A stretch of DNA of 64,000 nt. Source: Pyrus communis (Eukaryota; Streptophyta; Magnoliopsida; Rosales; Rosaceae). Positions 34,697-47,042 of the stretch are shown here, piece after piece; the stretch's first letter is position 1; the number at the start of each line of letters is the position of its first letter. The notes beneath the pieces are model-generated. The model searched no databases and was not told the origin of the DNA. It saw nothing but the letters and a program-made list of their open reading frames with translations. Location: positions 20,166,262 to 20,230,261 of the forward strand of contig NC_084814.1 of assembly GCF_963583255.1 (NCBI RefSeq), read 5' to 3'. Position numbers and translations under genes: made by a program.

Positions 34697-36300
34697 ATGG
34701 TTTGTTTATACAATGTCTCTAGCCCTAGACTTTCTAAGAGTACAAAAATGAGAAACAAATTAAGAAAATAACAATATACCGAAAATATTACAATATCTTA
34801 AATTTGCAAAACTTGGATTTTACTTTTAAATTTGCATCTTTCAAGTTGATTTTTGATCCACTTTACCATCTCATCTACATCAAAAGAGTTTACATACTAG
34901 AATCAATCATCTACACAAAACCTTATTGTAAATAAAATATGACCTTTACATGCATCAAACAACTCATAATCTTTATTAAGACGACGTACCCCATCACATC
35001 TCTTATTGACAACTCTGAACAGATTGTATCTGGCCAGCAATAACTCAGTTCAGCTTTTGCTTCCTTGGTTCTCCTTCTATATGCATTACTTTCCATTTTT
35101 CAACAATGTCATTGGATGGTTAGACGGACATGGGGTATGACTTGTGTCACAATTCACAAATGGCTGGCCATAATTCCATGTCTTTTTGGATGAGGGGTAT
35201 ACATATATATAGATAGAGACCCCAGTCGGATATCCACAGATAGACCTACATACTGCATGGCTGGCCCTAATTTCCTTGTACATTTGGACATGCATGAATA
35301 TGATTAGGCAGAGAGAGGACCTACTGCGTCTTTTAACACAAAACCATGTTACCATTGTCCGTTGAAACGGGATCGCCTTTTGCCATGTGAGTTTGTCTAA
35401 CATTATTATAAGCACTACTTCTTTAAAATATCACGATCAAATTATACAACACCTTGCTAGCTAGCTAGTAGCTTAGTTTTTTTGTGTTTTCAATAAATAG
35501 TTTCTCCAATGTATATATAAGTTGTTCTTTCATTTGAATGCCACGTTCGAATGACATGTCATAATCAATGGCGGTTTTTTGGGAAGTGAAACGTGCAATT
35601 GTACGGACCCCAAATTTAGAAGGGCTCCAAAAAAATTTTACCATCTAATATTTATACGTTCTGCTAAAATCACCCACATGTATTATATATTTCCTTACCC
35701 ATTTTTTAATGAAATTTTAATAACATATTTTTCCTTTTATAAAATGACTTCTAAGCCCTAACAAAAACCATAAGAACAAAATGAAAAAGAAAATAGAAAA
35801 AAAATGGAAGAGCCCAAAACCTCTAATCTTCCTTCCCCGTTTCTGTCTCTTTCACCCGCTACTCCCTCTTCCTTTCTTTCCAAATTATTTTATCCCTATG
35901 ACTAATAGCTACTGGAAAGATTTGCACCGGATATGGTGAGGGGCTTCAATTTTTTACAATAATCTCCAAAAGTTTGAAATCTCATAGTTCTTGACATCGA
36001 TGGTTTATATTTGTATCTAGCAAGGGGAGAGAGAAAGAGAGAAGAAGAGAAGGGGAGAAAAAAATTTGGGCGGGGGCGAGGAGAGGAAGTGCATTGGTGA
36101 GTTTGGTTGCTTTTGGCTAATGAGTTGCAATGCTACGACGCTATGTGACTGTTGAATTTATGCTTTTTTCTTCATTCAGTTTTTATTTTAAATTTTAAAA
36201 ATAAGAATATTTTTGGAATACCAGTGGGCGGGAAAAGAAGAGATTATGTTTTTTGCACTTTTTGTGGTGGGTGGTGATATAATATGGGTGGAGAAGTAAG
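34697..36300. other. intergenic DNA right of the CACTA element
   Basis: AT-rich. No coding motif is seen in the short open frames. A pyrimidine-rich stretch (35820-35890) and a GA-rich stretch (36020-36090) occur, without evidence of a gene. Confidence 0.5.
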
Positions 36301-36311
36301 ACAAATGTATA

Positions 36312-36358
36312 AAAATTTGAAGTGCACAATGAGATATTTGGAGTGCCAATAACACTTT
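36312..36358. mobile_element. half copy of the fold-back MITE
   Basis: Only the right arm remains (AATTTGAAGTGCACAATGAG ... GAGTGCCAATAACACTT). The left arm is absent. Confidence 0.5.
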
Positions 36359-37281
36359 TTTTTTATTATTTATTATATAATAATGCTATATATTCAAGTG
36401 GAACTTTATAGTTAGAGCTTTTGAAGCTTTTTTTTCCTTGTTTGGTCGTTTAAGATTAAACTGCTTTTGATTATTTAGTGAAGATTATGTTTGTAGCTCT
36501 TTTTACTTATTGTTTAAAGACATTTTGTAAACTTATAATCAGTGTGTTTGTTTGGATCCGATTTTACATCATCAGCCTGAGCAATCGTGGCCGTTGGATA
36601 AATAGAGTTTTAGACCATTGGATGATAAAGTGGTTGAGATGATTTTCAATTATTATTGAGGGATAATATTGTGGTTTTAATCATAATATTATCTCTTAAT
36701 ATATATTAGATTATCTAAGCCTAATACTAGCTATATCCAGCTAGTTGTTTAAAGATAAGTGATGAGGCAAATCATATTCCCAACTTGGAGGTATAGTTCA
36801 AACGGGTTTGGGATGTTTGTACGACTCATGCGGCAATACAAATTATGAATGAATTAATTTCATTTAAAATCAATGCTTGCATTGGATAAAGGTTAAATGA
36901 TGCAGTAGGTGGATGATGGTGATCAGGATCACATCGTGACATTTGATTTGCAAATGGTTTGCATGGATGAGACGGCATGAAAAAAATGAGCTTTTAATGG
37001 TCTCCACGTGGAAGTTTAATGAAGATTATCTGGAATGGTAATTCCAAATGCATGCACTTGGACGTGAATATGGGTCTAAACATTGCACGGTTATCTAAAA
37101 TGCTATGGAATAGTTCCATGTGCTTGTAAATTGATCTGATTGCATGGTTATCATAGGTGGACGACAGTTATCAAAGTGTGTTGCTCATTTGGAATAATAT
37201 TCATAGGAATATTAATTATTCCGATTGGATACTCCTACGTCACGGCAACAAATTCATAGCGTGTTCATCAAGCTACGTCCC

Positions 37282-37861
37282 TATAAATACAAAGCGGCAG
37301 AGGACATTCGAACCACCTCCAATTCAACACACAACTACCCTATGCAAAACTCTCAAACATCTTGAGATTTTTTCTTTTCTTTTTTCCGCCGACACATCTT
37401 CAGTTTGGATAAACAGCACTATTGCCGTAGAAGCAGCCGTTCCCGAAGCACCTTCAGTTTGGATAAACAGCATTGCGTCAAGGCCGACTGGTTATCTATC
37501 CAAGTCTCGGTCGAGAAGGATTTTCGAATCCTTATTGGCAGAGGTCATCTCATTAGCCTTCTCGGCGAAGTGAGGCGTTATCAGATTACTACATTCGGCA
37601 CCCTGAGAGCCGAATTTGATATTGAACTTCGTAGAACTAGCAGCCTTGTCTTCAGGCTCGAGAATCCAAAGGCCAAGATTTGTTCCTTCCTCGGCCGCAA
37701 TCGCAAGATCAAGAAGTCAGCAGCGTACTCAACGCAACATCAACAAATTTTACTCCTCGGCCGACGAGTTAGCATGCCCCACATTCAACCGAATGACGTA
37801 GTTAGTTTATTAGTTACTAGGCATGCGCGCCACGTAGGCTTTAGAATTTTTAGGGTCAACA
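37282..37861 (+). mobile_element. partial LTR, diverged relative of the 30.9-kb solo LTR
   Basis: From a TATA box (TATAAATA, 37282-37289) to TAGGGTCAACA it matches the R-U5 part of the 30859-32011 LTR, including GCACCTTCAGTTTGGATAAA and GGTTATCTATCCAAGT. Upstream of the TATA box the two sequences are unrelated. The left boundary and a target duplication were not found, so this may be a solo LTR with a different U3 or a truncated copy. The 138- and 181-codon frames here are not genes. Confidence 0.7.
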
Positions 37862-38010
37862 GTATTATCTCACTAAAGGGGAGGGGTTGGGCTAAGCCTC
37901 ACAATGTGATAGCAATAATGTGGTTCAAATTCACCTTTGGCAAGAATTGAACCTAAGACCTCTCACTTACAAATGCAATGAAATACCACTATACGTAGTA
38001 CTAAGTGGCA
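37862..38010 (-). mobile_element. tRNA-derived SINE, 3' truncated by the LTR
   Basis: On the minus strand: AGTGGTATTTCATTGCATTTG, then GAGGTCTTAGGTTCAATTC (box-B-like), then a tail reading CCCCTCCCCTTTAGTGAGATA. The layout matches the SINE at 2632. The LTR-like sequence begins where the SINE tail should continue, so the LTR probably inserted into it. Confidence 0.5.
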
Positions 38011-39829
38011 GTCCTAAAGTTTGTTTTGATTTAAGTTATTTCTTTCTAGCATTAATACATTGTCCTATTTATATTTTTTTTCATGAAAACTTACTATCTT
38101 AAGAAGGGATCCTTTTAAAAAAATTCGTACAGGCCCCTGAAATCTTATAAACAACCTTGATCATAATCTTTCTTATCTTTTGGACATGCAGAAGACAAAT
38201 AATATATGCCCAACCAAATAATTATTAGAAACCAACCCTCCTCGACCCCTTCTCTCTCCCCGACTCTCTCCCCCCAAAACGAAACCCTAATTGAAATTTC
38301 AAGCGTGCGCCGCCCTTACTCTGATTTAGGTTAGTGGCTGCCTCTTCTTTCCTCTCCTCCTCTTAGCCTCTCTCTCACATTCCCAACACCTCTACTTCCC
38401 TTCCCTCTCCTCACACTTCCCACAACCATCTCCCCTCCCCGACCTTTTTTTACGGCTAATCTTTGTCTTCTCCCTTCAAAGGTGATACCCAGCACATCCT
38501 CTCCTCCATCTTCAACCACTTTTCATGGCTTTATTGGAACCTTCGCCCAAAGTGGAATATGCCCTCCTCCTAAGATCTTGTCCTTTGATTTGGAGCTAGA
38601 TTTATTATTTTGGGGTGGTTCTTAGTTATTGGTGGGTCGAATCCTCCTCGATTCGCTCTAAACCACAATGGCGACAACATCAATCGACTTGTTTGTGTGG
38701 TTGCACTGCTTTACGTCCTGAGATCGGATGGTTGATCACCTTTGGGTGATCAAATTTGAAGATTTCATCGCCCTAGGCAACGAGACTTGGCGTTTGCGGG
38801 TGACCAGATCTTTCATTTCCGCCATCTTAGGCATTCAAACATGGGGGCCCCGCTGTTGTGTGCCTCGATCTAATGGCTGATTACCTTGGTGATGAAACTT
38901 GATATTCGCGTCACCCTCTACAACATGATCTAACGCTTATCTTGCCTTCTGTGGCCAAATCTGTCTGTTTCGCTGCCTTAGTCATGTCAGATATGGTGGT
39001 CTCGCCGTGTCGAGCTTCAGATTGGTGGAGCGATGATGTTGCTGGTAGTTGTGGATTGATGTGCTGACTGTTGAGTCTATTCGAGACGTAGGGTAGTTTT
39101 GTTGTCTCGCCTGCGACTGTTGTGGGTGTGTTATAAATGATAATGATGGCTAGATGTGATTTTTACCTTAGCAACGAATTACGTGGTTTTATCTACCAAC
39201 GATGATTTTATGTAACCTTGCATATAGGTGGCTCTAAAAATATGACAATACCTCACGCGATTCACTCATTTATAGCGTTGCAAGAAAATGTTACCATCAA
39301 GTGCCCCAACACATATGTAAGATTATTAATGCATGTGAACCACATTATAGACCAGTTTGAGGTTGTTTTGCTTCGGTTGAATTGATATACTTTTTCAAGA
39401 AAATAATAGATAAGATTGGGCTCCAACGTTAAGGAAATAGCTCTCAAGAGTCTCAACTCTTTTGGCCCAAAAACCTCTATCTTATTACGGGTTTTTTTCT
39501 TTAGAATATTTTCTTAGTAACTATCACGTTATTTGTCACATCTATAAGAAAATTTTGCGTAGGGTTTGGCGTGTCATTGGATTTTACTGAGTGACATTAA
39601 ATCCAATCAAAATTCACCACATGGTAAGTCTAAATATAATCTTTTATTTTTAAATTTAAAGCTCTTATAAAAAAATTTCTTACTAATTAATATACACCAT
39701 GAGAATAATTTAATGATTTTTTTTCCTCTTCTCCTCTCTCTCTTTTTTCTTCCCAAATTTTCTCTACTGTCTTCTTCCTCACTCTTTGTCTTTCCTTTCT
39801 TCGCATGAATATGAGAAAAAAAACAAAGG
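38011..39829. other. intergenic DNA with a GC-richer island
   Basis: From about 38280 to 39130 the base composition is richer in GC and contains partly repeated phrases (GATCTAATGGCTGATTACCTT, GATCGGATGGTTGATCACCTT). It reads like a decayed transposon 5' region, possibly LINE, but no frame is open and no domain is visible. I make no functional call. Confidence 0.35.
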
Positions 39830-39976
39830 AAAACTAATGAAAATGACTTGAAAACTTTGAATTTTAACGATAAGGACAAAATAAAGGGTAAAGTGAATAG
39901 TATCAGGTTTGACTTTTTAGTGTAAAAATGTGGTTTTTCGTTAAAGTGAACAGTACCGTAGGCTTTTCGTTAAAAC
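39830..39976 (+). repeat. interspersed repeat (AACTAATGAAAATGACTTG family), copy 1
   Basis: About 147 bp including CTTTGAATTTTAACGATAAG, ACTTTTTAGTGTAAAAATGT and GGTTTTTCGTTAAAGTGAA. An inverted relative is at 61292-61440. No coding capacity. Confidence 0.6.
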
Positions 39977-41724
39977 TCTCAAAAAACAATTGAGTCATCT
40001 TCTCCCACTATCATGAAATGGAAAAAAAAAAATCCAACACATATTTTATATTTTACAAAAGCTGCATTTTTACAAGAGTTGTTCGTTCATTTAAAATTTA
40101 ATTATATATTTTTAACAATATTATAAATAATAATGAACATTTTGATATTTTGAACACAAAACTTACTAAAGTGAATAAAATTGCAAACGTTGGAAACCCA
40201 GTGACCAAAACCGACTGTTGATACAAGGTGAGTTAGAATCACATACCTGAAGAAAACTATATTTTTATATATACATTGAGGAAGGTGAAAAGTAAAAAAG
40301 GAAAAATAGATTTTGAAAAATATTACACAACAAAGGAAAAAGGAACAAACTTCCATCTCCATTTTCCTTTTTCCCAGCAATTGAAAGGACCTGGGAAGAA
40401 AATTTTAATGGCTTAATTTTTTTTTTATCATATTCTTATGAAGAAAGGAAAGGAAGACGCGAGTAGGAAAAAAAAAATATTAGATTAATCTCATGGTGTG
40501 TATTAATTAATAGAAAAAAAATAATTTTGAGAGCTTTAATTATAAAAAAGTAATAAAAGTTTTATATTGTAGAATTGTCATGCGGTGAGTTTTGATTGGA
40601 TTGTAGTGCTACTCAGCAAAATCCAGTGGCAAGACAAGTCCCACACAAGTTTTTCTTCACATCTATATATGTAAATTCAATTATTTAGCTAAAGAATACT
40701 AGCGAGATTCTTGTTATTTTTTTCTCTATTTCAATCCTCTTTATCTTGCAATGTTAAATGATGATGTAAATTGTCTATTTTATAGGTCACCTTTTAAAAT
40801 CAAATATGTCAAGAATTAACTAAATCTAAAATATTATTCAATAAATAGACAAATTATGTTATTTACTTATATATATTAAAATTTTGACCATTTCTGATTT
40901 AGTTGATATTTAAAGGCTGAACTAGAAGGTGACAATTCTAATCATCATGTACTATTAGTCGACCATAAGATGAGAAAAAGAATCAAGAAGTTTGAACAAG
41001 AAAGTCCAACTAAGACGGTCAGTAGGATCCCCTCATTACATGAAATTTGCGTACAATTGATACATATTGTATAATGTTATGTAAATGTTCAAAACCCCAA
41101 TGCATCGAGATTCAGAGACTAAATTCGTACCGGTAATAAGTTAATAACACAGCTTTTTAAAGATGCTGAATGGCAATGTGTTCGAGGAAAGCCTAACAAA
41201 TATTACTGTAATGCATGTGTTGGAGGCCATTGGAAATATATATGGTTACATGCATACACGAATCGATATTGTGAGTTAAACAGGTAAGATATTGGAGATT
41301 CTACAAGACACAAGCTTTTACGTACCCATAACAGGCAGACATGATGATGCACCATCTCATCAAAGTACTTGATTGTTCACTAAAAATTTAAACAAAATTC
41401 GGATGCGATTCATTGCCCATACCCATGCTCCATGCATGGAACTTAGATCTTCACTGGATTTCTTTGTCCGGAACTATTGGATTCAGAGATTTAGACCACT
41501 CAATTTAAATTAGACGCCCCTATTAGTCCATTCTATTTCCACCCCACACAAACAAGCGTTTGGATCTTTCTCTTCCTTGAACGACCCGGATCTCTAGATC
41601 TACTGACTCCGAACTTTGAGATCCAAAGAGGATCTCAGTACCCATGCATGAATACCTACATTTGTGATCTATTGTCTACAATCCTTGTAACATATGAGAA
41701 TCTCCTATAAAACAACACTTTTTC

Positions 41725-41725
<1 letters not shown>
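39977..41725. other. intergenic DNA, no gene seen
   Basis: AT-rich. Short frames only, none with a motif. Confidence 0.55.
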
Positions 41726-41787
<62 letters not shown>

Positions 41788-41788
41788 T
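41726..41788. repeat. compound (CA)n(TA)n microsatellite
   Basis: About 20 CA units followed by about 11 TA units. Likely polymorphic in length. Confidence 0.95.
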
Positions 41789-42160
41789 ATGTCTTTTGCT
41801 CATAAAATCAATCTAATTCGACAAATTTAACTTAAATATTATTCGTCCCTTAAGGAATGAAATGCTGAGTTAGCAAGAAAATTAGGTTTGCCTTTGTCTT
41901 GTCGTTTGGAGATTCGCTAAGAAAGCTTAATATGATAACCTACCATGGGTTAAGAAAATCCAGTTATTTTCTGTAGTAAATGGTAAATTTATAGTCTTGT
42001 TTATCCTTGTAACTATTACCCCGATTCACATCGTGAGTCGTGACTACTCAATTTTTTTTTTTTTTTTTTTTTTGGTCGAAAGAGTCGTGACTGCTTAGTT
42101 TAGTTTATGCAAAACTCGTATTCTTCAACTTTTGCCATTGTAAGGGGCAAAAACCTCTAA

Positions 42161-43133
42161 GGGGGCGTTTGTTTGCCCTCACTAACTCGGACTGGACTGG
42201 ACTAGCTATTAGTCCAATACTGTGTTGTTCCATGCTGGGACTAACATTAATGAGACTAAAGTGGACTAGCATGGACAAAACCCTTCACTAAGAGGTCTTA
42301 GTGAGACCCCCCAATAACCATGGGACTAGCTAAGACTATCCTCTATTTCTCGTCCTTGTCATGCTCAACGACCACTCCCGACAGACTCCTCGTCATCGCC
42401 GGTCACCTAGATCAATCATTAACTTCCCGACTCTCTTTCAGATCCATTTCACAACCAACTTTCATATAAAATATACCAAATTGAAGCTGGGAGTGACAAG
42501 ATTACGATTTTACTTGAATCGAGGCCAAAATGTGGTCGAATGTGGCCAGAAAATGGCCTGGAAGTCTCGGCCTGTTTGGGCTTCTTCAAATCCATGACAA
42601 ATTCGAGCATGCAAAGCTAAGATCTCGGTCCAGGGATGGTGATGAATTTTTTGGCGGTGCTAACTTCATCCAATTTAATGAGGGTTGACCAAAAAACACA
42701 TCGGGAAACCTGCAACTCGTCGGGAAAATTGGAGCCGTGAGGTTCCGTTCGAACAACGCATAGCTAGAGAGGGAGGGAGGACAGAGAAATAGAGACTGGA
42801 ATCAATAAGGAGTTTGACCAGGAATGAGAAAGAGACATGAATTGAGAGGTCTGAGAGGAAAAAAAGAGGGAGAGGGTGGGACGATGAGAGAAGAGGAAAA
42901 GAGTGGGACGGAAATGGTAGGAAAAGATGAAGAAAAAGATAAGATCATAATAAAATATTAATAATTTATATATTAAATAAAATAATATTAGAATTTGTTA
43001 TTATCCAGCTTCTTAGTCCAATACTGCACCAAACACTTCACTAAGTTAGTCCAGTTTAGTCTAGTCTAAGCCAGTCCAGCTTAGTCCTTTAAGCTAATCC
43101 AGTCCGAGATAGTCCGGCGCAACAAACGCCCCC
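42161..43133. mobile_element. 973-bp non-autonomous DNA transposon, TAA target duplication
   Basis: Ends GGGGGCGTTTGTTTGCC at left and, inverted, GGGGGCGTTTGTTGCGCC at right, with further inverted similarity through the TCGGACTGGACT/TCGGACTGGATT region. TAA flanks both sides (42158-42160, 43134-43136). The 3-bp TAA duplication and G-rich terminus suggest PIF/Harbinger. The interior (42340-42960) is unrelated to the ends and includes a 78-codon frame without a recognised domain, so no transposase is present. Confidence 0.78.
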
Positions 43134-43136
43134 TAA

Positions 43137-44270
43137 TAGCGTTGTCAGTATTCACTTTGGTCGAGTAATGTAAAAGTTGAAGACTATAGCTTAATAATTT
43201 ATTAAGACACTATTGGGTTGTTGGAAAACTACCGTATGTACATTGTTGCAATGGGGTTCTGAATTTGTAAGCTCCCTTCAACGACATTCGGTTTTTTGAT
43301 GTCTTCTCTTTTTATTTAGGCTTTTCATTACAAACCATTTTTGAAATTAACCTCTTATCATTTTGTGAAGATGAAGATCGATTAATATCATCTTTAAAAT
43401 TGACTATTGCATATCAATGTCGTCGTTCTATTTTAAATTCCGCTTCATTAGAATTAACATGTTTAAGTTTTTTTTTCGATGTACTTGATTGTATTCTGCG
43501 AGCACCGTTAAAGTAAATGAATTTGTATGTGTGTTTACTTATTGATTTTATAACTTTTTTTTGCACTGGATTCATAGTACCAGAATATGTGTAGTAGCTC
43601 AAGTAACTTCATCAGTTGAAATTAGGGGTGCGCTTTCCTTCTCTAACGCAAAACGTAACTTATTTAGTTGTCCATTAATTCAAATAATGATCTTAGAATC
43701 CATTGTATAGAGGAGTCTTTTCTTTATTAGCGAGCGAAGTATGTAGACCATGTGAGAAAGAGGTAGAGTAGTCAAGCATGGGTTTATAGACTGTAGACCC
43801 ATTATCTGTGCATGGTTTTTGAAACTAAAGAACTTGCACGCAACTAGGTGTATATTCATTTTTCTTTGTTTTTCTCTTCATGTAATAAGTTAGTTTGACC
43901 ATAAAATCATTCACGTGTGATTAACATGTTTGATTACATAGTTGAACGACATGTTGATATTTCATCGATTGGTAACTCCATGTGATATTGTAATAGGATA
44001 TCAAAACAGTAACAAAAATGATATATGCAAGTTTTTTTCTATAGCCAAGTTTATTTCGTGTTTTTTTTCCCAAAAGTGAATTGCCACGTGTTAGCTCGAA
44101 CATTAACGATTGCCCATCAGTTGTAAATCATATACTTCTATTGTCACGAGAAAATATATGTCCTAAAAGGCACAAATATAAAACGCTCCCACCATACTAG
44201 CCTGGTTGAAGAGTTTAATGTAACCTCCAGTCTTTTCATTCACCTTTTCAACCAAACCCTACGCTCCTCC
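43137..44270. other. intergenic DNA upstream of the RGP pseudogene
   Basis: AT-rich, no gene. The 3' part is the former promoter region of the RGP locus. Confidence 0.5.
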
Positions 44271-44274
44271 CTAC

Positions 44275-44280
44275 TATAAA
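44275..44280 (+). promoter_or_regulatory. TATA box of the RGP locus
   Basis: TATAAA in the context CTACTATAAATTC, 69 bp upstream of the ATG at 44349, leaving room for a leader of about 40 bases. Confidence 0.6.
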
Positions 44281-44822
44281 TTCTCCATCCCTCCATTAAA
44301 ATTACAGTCCATCAAACCTCTTTCTTTTTTCCCTAAATATTCTCAGGGATGGAGCAGCTGCGTGATCTGAAAGATGACCTAGACATTGTGATCCCAACCA
44401 TCAGAAACCTTGATTTCTTGGAGATGTGGAGGCCTTTCTTCCAGCCCTACCACCTCATCATCGTCCAAGATGGCGACCCCTCCAACACCATCGCCGTCCC
44501 TGATGGCTTCGACCATGAGCTCTACAACCGCAATGATGTGAACAAGGTCCTAGGTCCCAAGGCTACCTGCATTTCTTTCAAGGACTCCACTTGTCGTTGC
44601 TTCGGCTTCTTGGTTTCCAAGAAAAAGTACATCTTCACCATCGATGACGATTGCTTTGGAAGTCTTGCGCTCCTTAACAATGTTCCTCTCCGTGATTTAT
44701 CAAATGACGTGTTTGTATTCATTTAACGATATATTGAATCAACTTTTTTGTTGTTGAGAAAAATTAAAGGTGGCGAAGAAGCCTAGTGGGAAGCAGATAA
44801 ATGCTTTGGCACAGCACATTAA

Positions 44823-45164
44823 GGGCTGGTTTGGTATTGCTGTGCTTTGAAAAAAAGCTGCTTCTGCTGTGCTGTGAGAATAAGCAGCTGTGAAATAAAG
44901 CAGCAGAGTGTTTGGTAAACTTTTTTGTAAAAGTGCTTTTGAAAAAAAAAACAGTATTAGAGTGTTTGGTAAACTTTTATGTAAAACAGATGTGAAAAAA
45001 AGCCAGTTTTTCAAAGCTAGGTTTTGCAGCTTCTTGTTTTTGGCTTTTTTTCATCCAAAACTGTGAAAAAAAGCTGAAGCTGAGTGTTTACCAAACACAA
45101 AAACAGCTCCCAACTTTTTTTGATAGCAGCTTTTTTCAGAATCACCTCAGTACCAAACCAGGTC
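44823..45164. mobile_element. 342-bp Tourist-like MITE inside RGP exon 2
   Basis: Ends GGGCTGGTTTGGTATTG and, inverted, GACCTGGTTTGGTACTG. TAA duplication at 44820-44822 and 45165-45167. Interior of AAAGCAGCAG/AAAAAGCTGC inverted motifs. Removing the insert and one TAA restores the exon reading CAC ATT AAG AAC. Confidence 0.85.
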
Positions 45165-45460
45165 TAAGAACCTGCTGACACCTTCAACTCCATTTTTCTT
45201 CAACGCTCTCTACGACCCGTTTGCAAATGGGGCGGACTTTGTTCACGGGTATCCATTTAGCTTAAGAGAAGGTGTACCCACTGCTATTTCTCAAGGCCTT
45301 TGGCTCAATATCCCTGACTATGATGCCCCAACTCAGCTAGTCAAGCCTCTTGAGCGCAACACCAGATTACCATAACCCATCCATTTTCATGCATTGAAAT
45401 TTTTCAATCTTCTAGATTTAATTTAGATTTTAGACGCATAAAATTAACTACATTGTTGAT

Positions 45461-45580
45461 AGCAAGTGACCCTTTACCACACTGGTGGAAAGGTGTTGAG
45501 CCCTTGCATGACGTCGTGGGTTCAAACTCCGTTGGTAGCTAATCTAACAAAATATATCGTTTGACAAAAAAAAAAAAAAA
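45461..45580 (+). mobile_element. tRNA-derived SINE in RGP intron 2
   Basis: 120 bp with box A (TGGTGGAAAGGTG at 45483), box B (GGGTTCAAACTCC at 45518) and a 3' A-tail. The flanking repeats CATTGTTGAT (45451-45460) and CATTATTGAT (45581-45590) match at 9 of 10 positions. Confidence 0.85.
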
Positions 45581-46004
45581 CATTATTGATGCATTTTTAA
45601 ATACGAATTAATCCAACATACAATAATAGGGCTTATTTAAGAAAAAAATGTATCAACAATGCTTTTGATCGATTTTGTGTCTAAATAACATTATTGTTTA
45701 GATTTTGGATTTGGTTTAAAATAATTGAGGATTGAGTTTTTTTAGCTTATGTAGGTATGTGGATGCTGTGATGACGATCCCCAAAGGCACCCTTTTCCCA
45801 ATGTGTGGGATGAACCTGGCTTTCAATAGGAAGGTGATAGGCCCAACCATGTACTTTGGGCTCATGGGTGATGGCCAACCCCTTTGTAGATATGTTGACA
45901 TGTGGGCTGGCTGGTGTGCCAAGGTAAATCAATCCCATCTCATTTTAGTCTTTTGAGTTTTGACATGTTTTTTTTTTGGGGTCTTTTGATACAGGTTCAA
46001 AATA

Positions 46005-46100
46005 ACTAAAAATTAGACCTATTTCAAAAGTTAAAAGTCACTAATAATTGGATCTATTTCAAAAGTTAGCCCATAAAATTGGACCTATTTCAAATTTTCC
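46005..46100. repeat. short tandem repeats in RGP intron 3
   Basis: Three variants of AATTGGACCTATTTCAAAAGT, with spacing of 30-50 bp, in a T-rich setting. Confidence 0.6.
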
Positions 46101-46164
46101 CTTTTTTTTTTTTATACAAATGATATATTTACATTAACAAGCTTGAAGAATAATTTAATGTAAA

Positions 46165-46240
46165 AAATATGTTTTAACTTTTTAAACTCAAGACATCTCA
46201 CTTGCAAATGAAGAGAAATACCATTAAATTGTAATACTAA
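46165..46240 (-). mobile_element. SINE fragment in RGP intron 3
   Basis: On the minus strand, AATGGTATTTCTCTTCATTTG then GTGAGATGTCTTGAGTTTAA resembles the first half of the SINE at 37862-38010. Degenerate. Confidence 0.4.
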
Positions 46241-47042
46241 ATAATGAATCTTGACATGTTTATTTAACAAATAATTAACTCATAAACAGAGGAAGTAAAA
46301 AAATGTGAACTGCATCAACTACTCACACACTTGATCTTTTTTTTGATTTTTTTTTATTGGAGATTATGAAAACTGAATTTAAGGTAGGACTCACATATTT
46401 CTTGCTAATTCTTATGTGTTAATAAACGTTGGAGTTAGGAATTGGAATGACTTTCTTCTTCTTAATTATACTCCTCGTCGATAATTAATAAATAAACATG
46501 CTTTAGTGTTTGGAGGAACTCTAGGCTTTTAGAGGCCACACAAGTGTAGTTGAATGTGAGCCATTGATGCATATAAGTCTCTTTATGCTTCAAAAACTCA
46601 TAGTCACCTAGACGTGAATGGACGACTGATCTTAGCATAATTTTCATTAACCATTTTGACGTCATTATGTGACATACATCCATTTGCATAAGTCCTTGGA
46701 CAATGACATATGTTTCTTTTTTAGGTGATATGTGACCATTTGGGTCTAGGGATTAAGACAGGACTGCCATACATATGGCATAGCAAGGCAAGCAATCCAT
46801 TTGTGAACTTGAAGAAAGAGTACAAGGGGATTTACTGGCAGGAAGATATGATTCCATTTTTCCAACAGATTGTGCTCCCAAAAGGGTGCAAAACTGTCCA
46901 AGATTGCTACATTGAGCTTGCCAACAAGGTCAAAGAAAAGGTTGGCCCTCTTGATCCCTACTTTGAGAAGCTTGGGGATGCCATGGTTACTTGGATTGAA
47001 GCCTGGAATGAGCTCAACCCACCACCACAAACAGCCAACTAA

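Larger units (their letters stand above)
44349..47042 (+). pseudogene. UDP-arabinopyranose mutase / reversibly glycosylated polypeptide (RGP), disrupted
   Basis: RGP/UAM proteins interconvert UDP-arabinopyranose and UDP-arabinofuranose for cell-wall synthesis at the Golgi surface. Exons: 44349-44657 ([30 protein letters not shown]), 44770-44822 continued at 45168-45365 ([25 protein letters not shown]), 45755-45923 ([18 protein letters not shown]) and 46735-47042 ([15 protein letters not shown], to stop). Spliced without the insert they stay in frame and cover the whole family length. Damage: a 342-bp MITE splits the Lys codon in QHIKNLL and adds stops. The exon 1 donor reads GGAAGT where GTAAGT would be expected, and the exon 2 donor reads ATTACC. 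A normally conserved RYDDMW is RYVDMW. The exon 3 donor and the acceptors are normal. The DDD metal-binding motif is intact, so the decay looks fairly recent. Confidence 0.88.

Noticed and set aside
37157..37950. 138- and 181-codon frames
   Set aside because: They translate LTR R-U5 sequence shared with the 30.9-kb solo LTR.
38280..39130. GC-richer island as a possible gene
   Set aside because: No sustained open frame on either strand and no recognisable motif. Probably old transposon DNA.
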